Source of the DNA: CALLVY01 sp937899855
Lineage (GTDB): Bacteria > Bacteroidota > Bacteroidia > Chitinophagales > Saprospiraceae
DNA: 8,337 bases
NCBI GenBank assembly: GCA_039820405.1
Contig: JBCBQC010000163.1
Location: forward strand, 1 to 8,337
Direction: 5' to 3'
Part shown: in pieces, positions 1-7,200 of the stretch
How the letters are laid out: every line of letters starts with the position of its first letter
How positions within the stretch are numbered: the stretch's first letter is position 1
The notes under the pieces: generated by a model
What the model was told of the DNA's origin: nothing
The model's input: the letters and a program-made list of their open reading frames with translations, nothing else
Database searches by the model: none
Position numbers and translations under genes: made by a program

Positions 1-32
1 CCCTTATACGAAAGTAATTTTCCGTATAAGGG
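1..32. repeat. Inverted repeat at the left end
   Basis: CCCTTATACG (1-10) and CGTATAAGGG (23-32) are perfect inverted copies around a 12-nt spacer, and the outer arm begins exactly at base 1. It falls inside the coding frame of the giant gene. A fold-back at a contig end is the simplest explanation. Confidence 0.8.
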
Positions 33-2581
33 TTCATCGGATCTGCCAGGCAGTCGATGTCATCAATCCAGTCCGAGTAGGACAGGATCGTCAAACCACA
101 AGCATCAAAGTTGCTTACCGTGTACTCCTGCGTACCACGCTGGTCGTTGGTCTGGAAAACCGTCGCCGTAGATGGTACGGGGAAGGGGACCGTGTTCAGA
201 CCAGGTACTACCAAGTCCAGGGTTACGTTGTTGACGGTTCCACCGTCTCCACCAGCCAGGTCCTCAACCGTAATCGTCCAAGGACCGTTGGCATCCTTGC
301 CACTAAATACGGACAGTGGGTTCAGCGGCTGGAAGCTGCCCGATGCAGCGGGTGCGTTATTACAGGTGCCGTCCAGGTCAGCGTAGGTAGCCGCAGCTCC
401 ATCATCCAAAGTGATATCCAGATCGTTACCGGGGCAACCAAATCCAGGACCACCAATGTTGTTCAACAGTTCTACCGAGGTGCCGTCAGGACCGGTGATC
501 GTTACCACCAGGTCACCTACCCAGGTGTGGCTGATGTCCAAACCAACGTTGACGTCGGTGGGGAAAGCGGGTACACCACTGACCGTAAAGTCAGCCGATA
601 CCGTAGCCAAATCTTGCGTGGCCAGGCCAATGGCGTTGTCAACCGAAAGGGTACCAGCGTAAGCAGCACCGGGCGTGTTGTCGTCCGCACAGGGAACTTC
701 AATATTCGTGCACTCAAGCTCAGGAATGAATTTGTCTTCGATGAAGATCAGACCCCAGCAGGAGTTGTTGTTTTGGTCAGTGATCGAAACGTACAGCGTT
801 TGGCCGATATTCGCACCCGTTACTACGGGGCTCGTCGGTACCGGCTGGCGCATCGCAACGTCAAAGAACAGTTCCACAGAGTAGTTGTCGTAGCAGTTGT
901 AAGGACCACCTTCGAGGATGTCGTCCGCGCCGATCGTAGCCGTACAGTCAGGATCCAGAGATACTTGGATACCGTTTTGGTTACAGTTCAAAGAAGCAAT
1001 CGGAGTGGGGAATTCCTCTACCGTTACGGTGAACTCACAGGTTCCTACGTTACCCGCTTGATCCGTCACTTCGAAAGAGTAGTCGTAAGTCGATCCGTGG
1101 AACAGCGGCGTACCACTGGGATCGCCAGCCAACTGGTTGATCACCAGAGGAGTGTCCTGGAAACCGTTGATCTGCGCCATGAATACATCCGTGAAACCAC
1201 CAATCACGTTTTGGATGGGAGTGGGCTCGGGTACACCGCAGAAGGTCGAGGCCAAGTAGGTCTGCTGACCGTTGGCCAAACCGGCCGTGTTGTAACCGGG
1301 GATGAATCCGTTCGCAAATTGGCTAGGCGTGACCAGCTCGATCATTACGTTCGAACCCGCGGGAATCGTTGCCGGCGTGTTCAGAGCAATCGACTGGATC
1401 GAAGTACCACCGGCCGGCAATACCGTCGTTCCCGTTCCAACCAAGGTCAGGTCAGCATACAAAAAGCCCGTTCCCAAAGCAGGGATGGCGGGAATCGTAT
1501 ATACGTTCAAGGTTACCGTGGGTGCACCAAAGGTTTGGAATACACCGAAGTCAACACTGGTAATCGTGAAGTCTACGTTTACACCCAAAGCACCCAGGTC
1601 GTAGCTGTTGAACGTCTGGTATCCGCCACCGGGGCAAGCTACCGAGTTCGTGATGCTACCTACCGAGAAGGTGTTATTGTTCGTCAAAGACTGGATGGGT
1701 CCAATCGTGGGGCAGTTGTCCGTAGCTTCCAACGCGTAGTTGAAAATAAACTCACAGTCGCCCGGATCGAGGGTAACCGTGATGTCGTTGGGGCAGTTGG
1801 TAAACATGGGAGCTTCTACGTCTTCAACCGTTACGCTGAAAGAAGCAGACGACTGACCAGAAGTGTAAGTTACAGTAGTCGTTCCGAGTGGATAAATACC
1901 GCTAGCGTCCAAGCCGTTGGCGTTGAAGTCATTCGTTACCGGATCGGTACAGTTGGTGGTAGCCAACAAACCGCTCAGGTTAGCTTCGCATACGCCAGGA
2001 TCGTTGCTTACCGTCAGGTCAGCAGGAGGAGTGATCACGCAAGGCTGGCCAAAGGTAATGGCAAAATCCAGTAAGGTACCTACATCGCCACCCGCATCGT
2101 CACAGATGCTCAGCGTCCAGTTACCGTTGACTAGGTCACCATCAAATCCAGTGGCGAAAGGCCCTTGCTCGGCCTGAAAGGTGCCCGTAAATGGCGGGGC
2201 GCCCGTGGTGATGGAAGGGTTGCCATCTTCGAATACGGTGTTGGTGAAGTTGTCACCAGCGCCACCGTTGTCCGAGGTCAAATCCCATACCGTTCCGTCG
2301 GGAGAAATCAAATCCGCTTCGATGTCCGAGCACCAAGTGTGCGTCAGGTTGATCTCCACGTTTTCGATGAAGTGATCCGTACCGATAACGCCGGGAAGGC
2401 CGCTTACCGTAGCTACGGATTCAGTGGGGCCACCCAAGCATGGAAAACCACCCGTTCCCGTAACGGGAATGGACTGAGGGTTGCCTCCCCCAGTAAAGGT
2501 TTGTGCCATGATTTGTGCTTGGAAGCCTAAAAGAAATAGGGCTATCACTAGACCTATACTTTTAATGTTCACATTTTTCAT
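1..2581 (-). CDS. Giant secreted P-domain/HYR protein, 3' end missing
   Basis: This frame opens with ATG at 2581 and stays open for 860 codons to the left edge, so the C-terminus is missing. Residues 1-27 form a Sec signal peptide ending near MAQ. Residues 60-180 resemble a proprotein-convertase P-domain (FIENVEINLTHTW, LISPDGT, GNWTLSICDDAGGD). Residues 182-257 are an HYR-like Ig domain. Residues 263-293 start a second HYR-like fold (CPNDITV), which appears to resume at about 490-525 (YDYSFEVTDQAGN) after a ~190-residue insert rich in Thr, Gly and Val. Residues 530-628 match the N-terminal module of the 1287-codon gene. Residues 660-793 are a second P-domain (LDISHTWVGDL, GPWTITVEDLAGGDGG). 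No protease domain is visible, so the P-domains are probably folding or binding modules. The start is supported by the signal peptide directly behind it and an A-rich upstream stretch. It probably acts outside the cell and, by analogy with relatives, would end in a T9SS sorting domain beyond the edge. The last ~4 codons may be a fold-back artefact. Exact role unknown. Confidence 0.9.
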   Translation of the reverse strand, partial: MKNVNIKSIGLVIALFLLGFQAQIMAQTFTGGGNPQSIPVTGTGGFPCLGGPTESVATVSGLPGVIGTDHFIENVEINLTHTWCSDIEADLISPDGTVWDLTSDNGGAGDNFTNTVFEDGNPSITTGAPPFTGTFQAEQGPFATGFDGDLVNGNWTLSICDDAGGDVGTLLDFAITFGQPCVITPPADLTVSNDPGVCEANLSGLLATTNCTDPVTNDFNANGLDASGIYPLGTTTVTYTSGQSSASFSVTVEDVEAPMFTNCPNDITVTLDPGDCEFIFNYALEATDNCPTIGPIQSLTNNNTFSVGSITNSVACPGGGYQTFNSYDLGALGVNVDFTITSVDFGVFQTFGAPTVTLNVYTIPAIPALGTGFLYADLTLVGTGTTVLPAGGTSIQSIALNTPATIPAGSNVMIELVTPSQFANGFIPGYNTAGLANGQQTYLASTFCGVPEPTPIQNVIGGFTDVFMAQINGFQDTPLVINQLAGDPSGTPLFHGSTYDYSFEVTDQAGNVGTCEFTVTVEEFPTPIASLNCNQNGIQVSLDPDCTATIGADDILEGGPYNCYDNYSVELFFDVAMRQPVPTSPVVTGANIGQTLYVSITDQNNNSCWGLIFIEDKFIPELECTNIEVPCADDNTPGAAYAGTLSVDNAIGLATQDLATVSADFTVSGVPAFPTDVNVGLDISHTWVGDLVVTITGPDGTSVELLNNIGGPGFGCPGNDLDITLDDGAAATYADLDGTCNNAPAASGSFQPLNPLSVFSGKDANGPWTITVEDLAGGDGGTVNNVTLDLVVPGLNTVPFPVPSTATVFQTNDQRGTQEYTVSNFDACGLTILSYSDWIDDIDCLADPMNPYTENYFRIR

Positions 2582-2630
2582 GAGACTAAAAATTAGAATT
2601 AAGAATTGGTTAAAAATTCAATTGTCTTTT

Positions 2631-2658
2631 CAAATGCAAAGACGAGCATCGTTTTCAA
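2631..2658 (-). promoter_or_regulatory. Weak promoter candidate for the giant gene
   Basis: On the minus strand TGCATTTG (2638-2631) differs from TAnnTTTG at one position and has TTG 17 nt upstream (2658-2656), overlapping the stop of the small gene. The same place has a 6-bp inverted repeat, GTCTTT/AAAGAC (2624-2629 with 2638-2643). It could give the giant gene its own promoter with a ~45-nt leader, or be chance. Confidence 0.22.
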
Positions 2659-3069
2659 TTACTCGGTGAGCAATTGTTCGGCGTAGGCCACGAGGCTGGC
2701 CGCTTCCGTTTTGAAGCCGGGCGTGTCGCCCGAGTAAACCATCAAGCCAGAGCTGTGGATAGAAGGCTTCGCTACGGGATAGTTGTCGTGAATGGAGGCA
2801 TCGACCGAGTTGCCCTCTTCGATGTCATTCATGACCAACAGCAGGTAGTCCTTCTTAAATTTGATGTCCATCAACAAGGTGTTGTTGTTGGTGTTGGACG
2901 CTTGATCGTCCAAAACCTTCACCTCACCTTTGATGGCCACCAATGCGTCGTTGGGCGACACATACTGCGCACTGGCGCTACTCATCCCCATCCAGAAAAA
3001 AGCGAGAAAGGCCAGTGCCTTTAACGTTGCTTTCCGAGCGCGGAAGAGATTTTGATTCATCTTCTTCAT
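2659..3069 (-). CDS. Small secreted protein of unknown family (136 aa)
   Basis: I do not recognise the family. The first ~34 residues are a clear Sec signal peptide: a basic start (MKKMNQNLFRARKATLK), a hydrophobic core (ALAFLAFFWMG), and a signal peptidase I site SSASA before Gln35. The mature part is about 102 residues, without cysteine, with an Asn-rich stretch (SNTNNNT, 58-64), a Lys/hydrophobic strand (DIKFKKDYLLLVM) and a likely C-terminal helix (EAASLVAYAEQLL). There is no lipobox and no T9SS sorting domain, so a soluble periplasmic protein is the simplest reading. ATG at 3069 gives the basic n-region; ATG at 3060 is also possible and would only shorten it. Its stop lies 77 nt before the start of the giant P-domain/HYR gene on the same strand, so the two may share a transcript. 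A long leader lies upstream. A helper or regulator of the large secreted protein is possible from position alone, but nothing in the sequence proves it. Confidence 0.85.
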   Translation of the reverse strand: MKKMNQNLFRARKATLKALAFLAFFWMGMSSASAQYVSPNDALVAIKGEVKVLDDQASNTNNNTLLMDIKFKKDYLLLVMNDIEEGNSVDASIHDNYPVAKPSIHSSGLMVYSGDTPGFKTEAASLVAYAEQLLTE

Positions 3070-3112
3070 GAGATTAGCAATTTTGATTAAAAAATGAATA
3101 GATATAATAAAG

Positions 3113-3127
3113 AGCCCGCCAAGGGCT
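3113..3127 (-). terminator. Small attenuator-like hairpin before the 136-aa gene
   Basis: On the minus strand AGCCC-TTGGC-GGGCT is a 5-bp GC-rich stem followed at once by CTTTATTATATC. It sits 44 nt before the ATG at 3069. With the structured patch upstream, it could act as an attenuator in the leader. Five pairs is short for a strong terminator, so this is only a candidate. Confidence 0.3.
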
Positions 3128-3156
3128 AATTATTCCGACGTAAGATTTACTTCAAA

Positions 3157-3255
3157 ACTGGGGAGGCATACCAAGCCCCCACCGGAGCAAGCCGCGCCTA
3201 CTCCAGTCGTAAATAGTAAGGTCAGTGTGGGGATCGTCCTCAGCCGAGGACCCAC
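3157..3255 (-). promoter_or_regulatory. Structured GC-rich patch in 5' leader
   Basis: In an otherwise AT-rich leader this ~100-nt patch is GC-rich and has two local stems. One is GTCCTC/GAGGAC (3236-3241 with 3246-3251), with a 4-nt loop, extended by GTGG/CCAC (3227-3230 with 3252-3255) over a 5-nt bulge. The other is TGGG..GGC with GCCCCCA (3159-3167 with 3175-3181) around a 7-nt loop. It lies about 90-190 nt upstream of the small secreted gene. I do not recognise a known riboswitch. It may be a cis-acting leader element or part of a small RNA. Confidence 0.3.
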
Positions 3256-3649
3256 GAACTAGTAAAAAGCAAAAGAGAAAATCAAGAAGGGTGTGGTGTA
3301 AACGATACGTTCATAAGATTTTCTTGCTTCGGTTAAAAAATTTTTATCTGTAAGATTCATTTTCTAACTGCAAACGAAAGATCTGTTTTTTCAGTCTCAT
3401 GGGGGAAGACAAGCAGGCTCTGAGATCGTTGGTGAGTGGAAGTGGTGGGACTTGAATACAAGTGGAGAAAATGAAGTCGCCGGATCACTCTACTCTGGTT
3501 TGCGAGATAGTTGGTTTTCCTTTAACTCATTTTATACGGATAACGTGTAAAACTCGTAATGGTCATGTAAGTTTGTTTTTGTAAGCTAAATAGTAAGTGG
3601 TTATCAAAAACTTATTGTCCGTAGGACTGCATTTTCGTTCAATGCCCTA

Positions 3650-3679
3650 CAAAGATACAGGAACTGCCGAGGAATTAAA
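3650..3679 (-). promoter_or_regulatory. Bacteroidota-type promoter for the small/giant gene pair
   Basis: On the minus strand TATCTTTG (3657-3650) matches the Bacteroidota -7 element TAnnTTTG exactly. TTTA at 3679-3676, 18 nt upstream, is a 3-of-4 match to the -33 TTTG element. Transcription would start near 3645 and run through a leader of about 570 nt to the small secreted gene at 3069. It lies just after two terminator-like hairpins, as expected for the start of a new unit. The strength of the call rests on the -7 box alone. Confidence 0.4.
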
Positions 3680-3762
3680 TACCCTCGAAAAGGTAATTTT
3701 GAACTTATAATTTTTTCCCATATAAATAGGATGAACAAATACAAAATTAAAAATTATATGGA

Positions 3763-3784
3763 GTGGCCCAGCAAGCTGGCCCAC
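3763..3784 (-). terminator. GC-rich hairpin with T-rich tail
   Basis: GTGGGCCAGC pairs with GCTGGGCCAC on the minus strand with a single G-G mismatch and almost no loop (the TT at the centre). Downstream on the minus strand comes TCCATATAATTTTTAATTTTG, which is T-rich but starts several bases late. It stands about 20 nt from the hairpin at 3803-3865, so the two may act together. The GC-rich stem stands out in an AT-rich gap. Confidence 0.3.
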
Positions 3785-3802
3785 GGGAATAGACAAAGAA
3801 AA

Positions 3803-3865
3803 AAGCCTGAGAAAAGGATGCTTACGTTTGGTTAAAATATTGATCCACGATTCGTTCCCAGGCTT
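3803..3865 (-). terminator. Terminator-like hairpin with long loop
   Basis: On the minus strand AAGCCTGGGAA (3865-3855) can pair with TTCTCAGGCTT (3813-3803): 11 pairs with one G-U, around a 41-nt loop. The 3' arm runs straight into TTTTCTTTG, as in an intrinsic terminator. The long loop is unusual, so it may be a pairing inside a larger RNA. It could be a second stop signal behind the 1287-codon gene or the end of a small RNA. Confidence 0.3.
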
Positions 3866-3918
3866 GAATGACATAGTGTTTGTTTTCGTTTTATGAGACC
3901 ACCCCCAAGGGCGAAAGA

Positions 3919-4002
3919 TTAAAAGTTTCCTTCCGAATGATGCGCGCGAATGTCTTTCAACACCATCATTAAAAACATGACAATCAGTACATTAAGTAGC
4001 AT
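3919..4002 (-). CDS. Possible 27-residue hydrophobic peptide
   Basis: ATG at 4002 opens 27 codons starting MLLNVLIVMFLMMVLKDIR and ending in TAA at 3919. The peptide would have one strongly hydrophobic segment and a short polar tail. It is preceded by AATAAAAAAA, the A-rich context often seen before Bacteroidota starts. The frame also extends upstream to an ATG at 4110, but that start lies inside the terminator-like stem. A short hydrophobic frame can easily arise by chance in AT-rich DNA, so this is weakly supported. Confidence 0.13.
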   Translation of the reverse strand: MLLNVLIVMFLMMVLKDIRAHHSEGNF

Positions 4003-4094
4003 TTTTTTTATTATAAATATACTGCAAATACCACAATAAATCTTACCCTCTTCCCGGTATTTATCGTATTGCCCTTTTGTACATGCGGTGGGAA

Positions 4095-4130
4095 AAGTAG
4101 CTTCCTCCATCCAAAGATGGAGGAAGACTT
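4095..4130 (-). terminator. Likely terminator of the 1287-codon gene
   Basis: A perfect 11-bp stem (CTTCCTCCATC at 4101-4111 with GATGGAGGAAG at 4116-4126) closes a 4-nt loop. A further 4 bp (4095-4098 with 4127-4130) can pair across a 2-nt bulge. On the minus strand the stem is followed closely by CTACTTTTCCC, a short T-rich tail. It lies about 120 nt after the stop at 4247, a fitting place for the end of that transcript. The tail is weak, so a 3'-end stability hairpin is the alternative. Confidence 0.5.
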
Positions 4131-4246
4131 ACTGTTAAAACCCTATTATAAAAGAACAAAGAATACGCTTATTCATTAGCCTGTGCCTTACCATTACCCA
4201 CCGGCGAATCTGATCCATCTTTGGGCCCCCTCCCCCACACCAGCTC

Positions 4247-7200
4247 CTAATGAAGCAACATCAGGCCCCGGTACAAACGCCCATCATCCCACTCCACGCG
4301 GTAGGGCAAATACCCACTCGCCGCCCCCAATTCCGACCGATCCAAGTCGATCTCCTGAGCCCCCGCCGCCCGACTGATCCACCGCTCGTACAACAAGCGC
4401 CCTCCCCCATCGTACACCGCCAAGCGTCCACTACCCGCCGTCTGAATATCAACGGCAATGGTGGTCCGCTCCCGGAAAGGATTGGGATAGTTGTACACTT
4501 CCATTTCCCCCACTACCGGAGCGGCTTCAAAGACGGGCGCCATGGCCTCCACTTCCCTACCGAAGTGCAAGCCCATCGCCAGGGTTCCTATCCCCTCGCG
4601 GTAAGCTTCCGCCGCCGTCAAACTGGAATTGATCGCCAATACGTCGCTCAGCTGCCCGTCGACCAAAGCCTCAAACTCCAAATAGCACCAATCTCCTCCC
4701 GACCAATCGACCGCATCGACGCTAAACCAACTCGCCGTCAGCTTCCCAGCTTCCAACTGCGTACGCCCAAAATTATCCGTACGGAGTCCCACATCTTCGG
4801 CCCCCGCCGCCATTTCCAATCCTCTCCACCGCAATACTTGTGGATCAAAACCAAGGGTGAATTGAAAACCCAGCAAATCATCCAGCACCTCCATCCGCAG
4901 GGGCACCCGCACGCGTTCCCCCCGACGAAAGGCGCGATCCGGCGTCGTAAATGCTACGACCTCCCCCACACTCCGATCCGCAGCCGCAGCCGCCGACTTC
5001 AGGGGGTTGGCATCCTGACTGACATCCCCGATCTTGATGGCCCGAAAATTTAGGTCCACCAGATCTTGCCCCTGGTTGTTGAGCTCGATCGCCTCGGGAA
5101 AAGGAAGCGTAAAGGGATCATCATCGGGAAAGGTATAGTCAGCATCGACGAAGCGCCAAGAAGTATTGACGGGATAAATGGTATCGATAAATAAAATCAT
5201 TTTTTGCAGCTGGATGATGTCAAAAGTATTGATGCGTTGGTTGTTATCGACGTCAGCCGCAATTTTTTCGTAAGGCGAAGTAATGCGCCGCATACCAATC
5301 AGGTGCCGACTGATCAAAATCAAATCGATGGTCGAGACCCCATTGTCCGCATCGACCAGCTTGCTGGGTTTAATCGTATAGTTACCGCCAATCGGCAGGT
5401 TTTGAAATTCAAATTGTCCATCCGCTCCCGTCTCCAGCGGCTCGTACTGACCGCCGTTGATCTCTACCTCCACCCCCGCTACGCTACGGCCGTTGGGCAT
5501 TTGTACCCCTCCCTCCAAAGCGATAAATGGACAGACGCCCATGTTGTTTTGGATAAATACCGTAGCTACGCAAAACGTTTCGTTCCCCGCCGCATCCCGT
5601 ACCGTCAGATTGACCTCGTTCGGCCCCAGGTCATCACAGGTAAAGTAGCTGGGAAATACACTAAAGGTCAAATCACTGGCGGCGGTACAGTTGTCGCTGC
5701 TTCCCGCGTCGAGCGTGGTAGCGGCCAGACTCACCACCCCTCCGATCCCCAATTCCAAGCTCAAACCATCGTGACAGATCACCACGGGCTTGAGGGAATC
5801 CACCACCGTAATGTTGATCGCGCATTGGCTGCTATTGCCACAATTGTCGAAGGCTGTGTAGCGGACCGTGTGCACCCCGATGGGATAATTTCCACTGGCG
5901 TCGGCTCCATTGCTCGTGGCGTAGGGCGAGTCGTTGATGATGCTGATCGTCGGGCTACAGTCGGTGGCCGTGGCCAAGGGCAAGCTGACCGGAGTGATAC
6001 CACAGTCTGCGGAAAAACTTCCCACCGTAATATCGGCCGGACAAGTCAGTACCGGATCGACCAGATCAACGACCGAGAGTACCTGCGTATGCGACCAATA
6101 CCCCACCGCCGGATCCACATTGGGATCGTGGTTGCACCAGTCGATGATTTCCCATTCGCGGTGAATGATAAAACAAGCGGGAAAGGCGGCCGATAAAGTG
6201 TCGTCCGTAAACCCTCGGTAGACCAGCTCACAGTCGTCGCCCCCCAGTACGGGTTGGCCGGTAAGCACGGGGTCGAGATCGATCCCGCATTGGGTACTGC
6301 TAAAGTCACTGGGAAAACTGACCGTCAATGGGGTCGGGTCCGACAGGTAAATCCACTGCAAGCAACTCGTCGTATTGCCCGCCCGATCGCGAACCGTCCA
6401 GGTCCGAACCACTTGTCCCACCCCACAGGTATTCAACTGAACATCATCGGAAAAATACAGCGAGTCGATCCCGCAGTTGTCCTGGACCAGGGCCTGACCG
6501 GTCAAACTCAGGTCGAGGTAATCTTCGTCGCAATCCAGGTAAGCCGTAGCCGGGCAAACGATCACGGGTTTGAGCTTATCGCTGACGTAGGCCCGTACCG
6601 TACAGTGGTTGTAATTGCCCACCGCATCGTAGACCCGCAGCAATAATTCGACCGGCTCGGGGCCAATATCATCACAGTCAAAGGTGTAGGTGGGACCAAA
6701 GGGTCCACCAGCCACGCCCACTTCCAGGGCGCCCATTCCACAATTATCGTTGCTTCCATCGTCGAAAGACAAGGCACTGACTGTCCCCGTACCATCCGAG
6801 GTCAGGTCCACCGAAGTACTGTATTCGCAAACCGCCACCGGCGGCACCACGTCGACCACCGTCACCTGAATGGTACAGGTAGCGCGGTTGCCACAGGCAT
6901 CTTCGGCGGTATAGGTCACTTCGTGAACGCCCTGCGGAACGTTCGCGAAGGGGCCGGTGCCCGTGCCAAAGGCCCAGGATGGCGTAATCGTAAAGGCGCT
7001 ACAATCGTCGGTGGCCGTAGCGTTGGGCAAAAGAACCGCAGCGCTGCAATCGTCCACATTGGTCCCCACCGTGAGGTCGGCGGGACATTGAATGAGCGGC
7101 GCGGTATCGTCGCGCAATTCGATGAGTTGGGCGTGCAGGTCAAAATCGTCCGCACACCAGTCGATCACCGTCCAGGTGCGAATGATGCGGTAGGAATTGG

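Larger units (their letters stand above)
3070..4246. other. AT-rich intergenic region without a convincing gene
   Basis: This 1.18-kb stretch is much richer in A and T than the genes on either side and has only short, unconvincing open frames. From right to left (the reading direction of the genes) it holds the 3' region and hairpin of the 1287-codon gene (4101-4126), a possible tiny hydrophobic peptide (3919-4002), two more hairpins with T-rich tails (3803-3865 and 3763-3784), a Bacteroidota promoter match (3650-3679), and a roughly 570-nt leader with a GC-rich structured patch (3157-3255) before the small secreted gene. I see no tRNA, rRNA, insertion sequence or CRISPR array here. Confidence 0.7.

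Noticed and set aside
527..2074. A 515-codon open frame on the plus strand
   Set aside because: It lies wholly opposite the giant P-domain/HYR gene. Its translation is Arg- and Val-rich without domains, as expected from reading biased codons (ACG, GTA, GGT, AAC) backwards.
3399..3455. Short plus-strand frame (18 codons, ATG at 3399) and a short minus-strand frame from 3400 (MRLKKQIFRLQLENESYR)
   Set aside because: Both are very short, without homology that I recognise. The minus-strand one might be a leader peptide, but nothing supports it beyond its position.
3647..3874. A 75-codon minus-strand frame
   Set aside because: It runs through both terminator-like hairpins and the promoter element, and its translation resembles no domain. 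Chance in AT-rich DNA is more likely.
3070..4246. tRNA, CRISPR array, insertion sequence or defence system in the gene-free stretch
   Set aside because: No cloverleaf with a T-loop motif, no regularly spaced repeats, no transposase fragment and no target duplications were seen. The window does not show a defence or mobile system.
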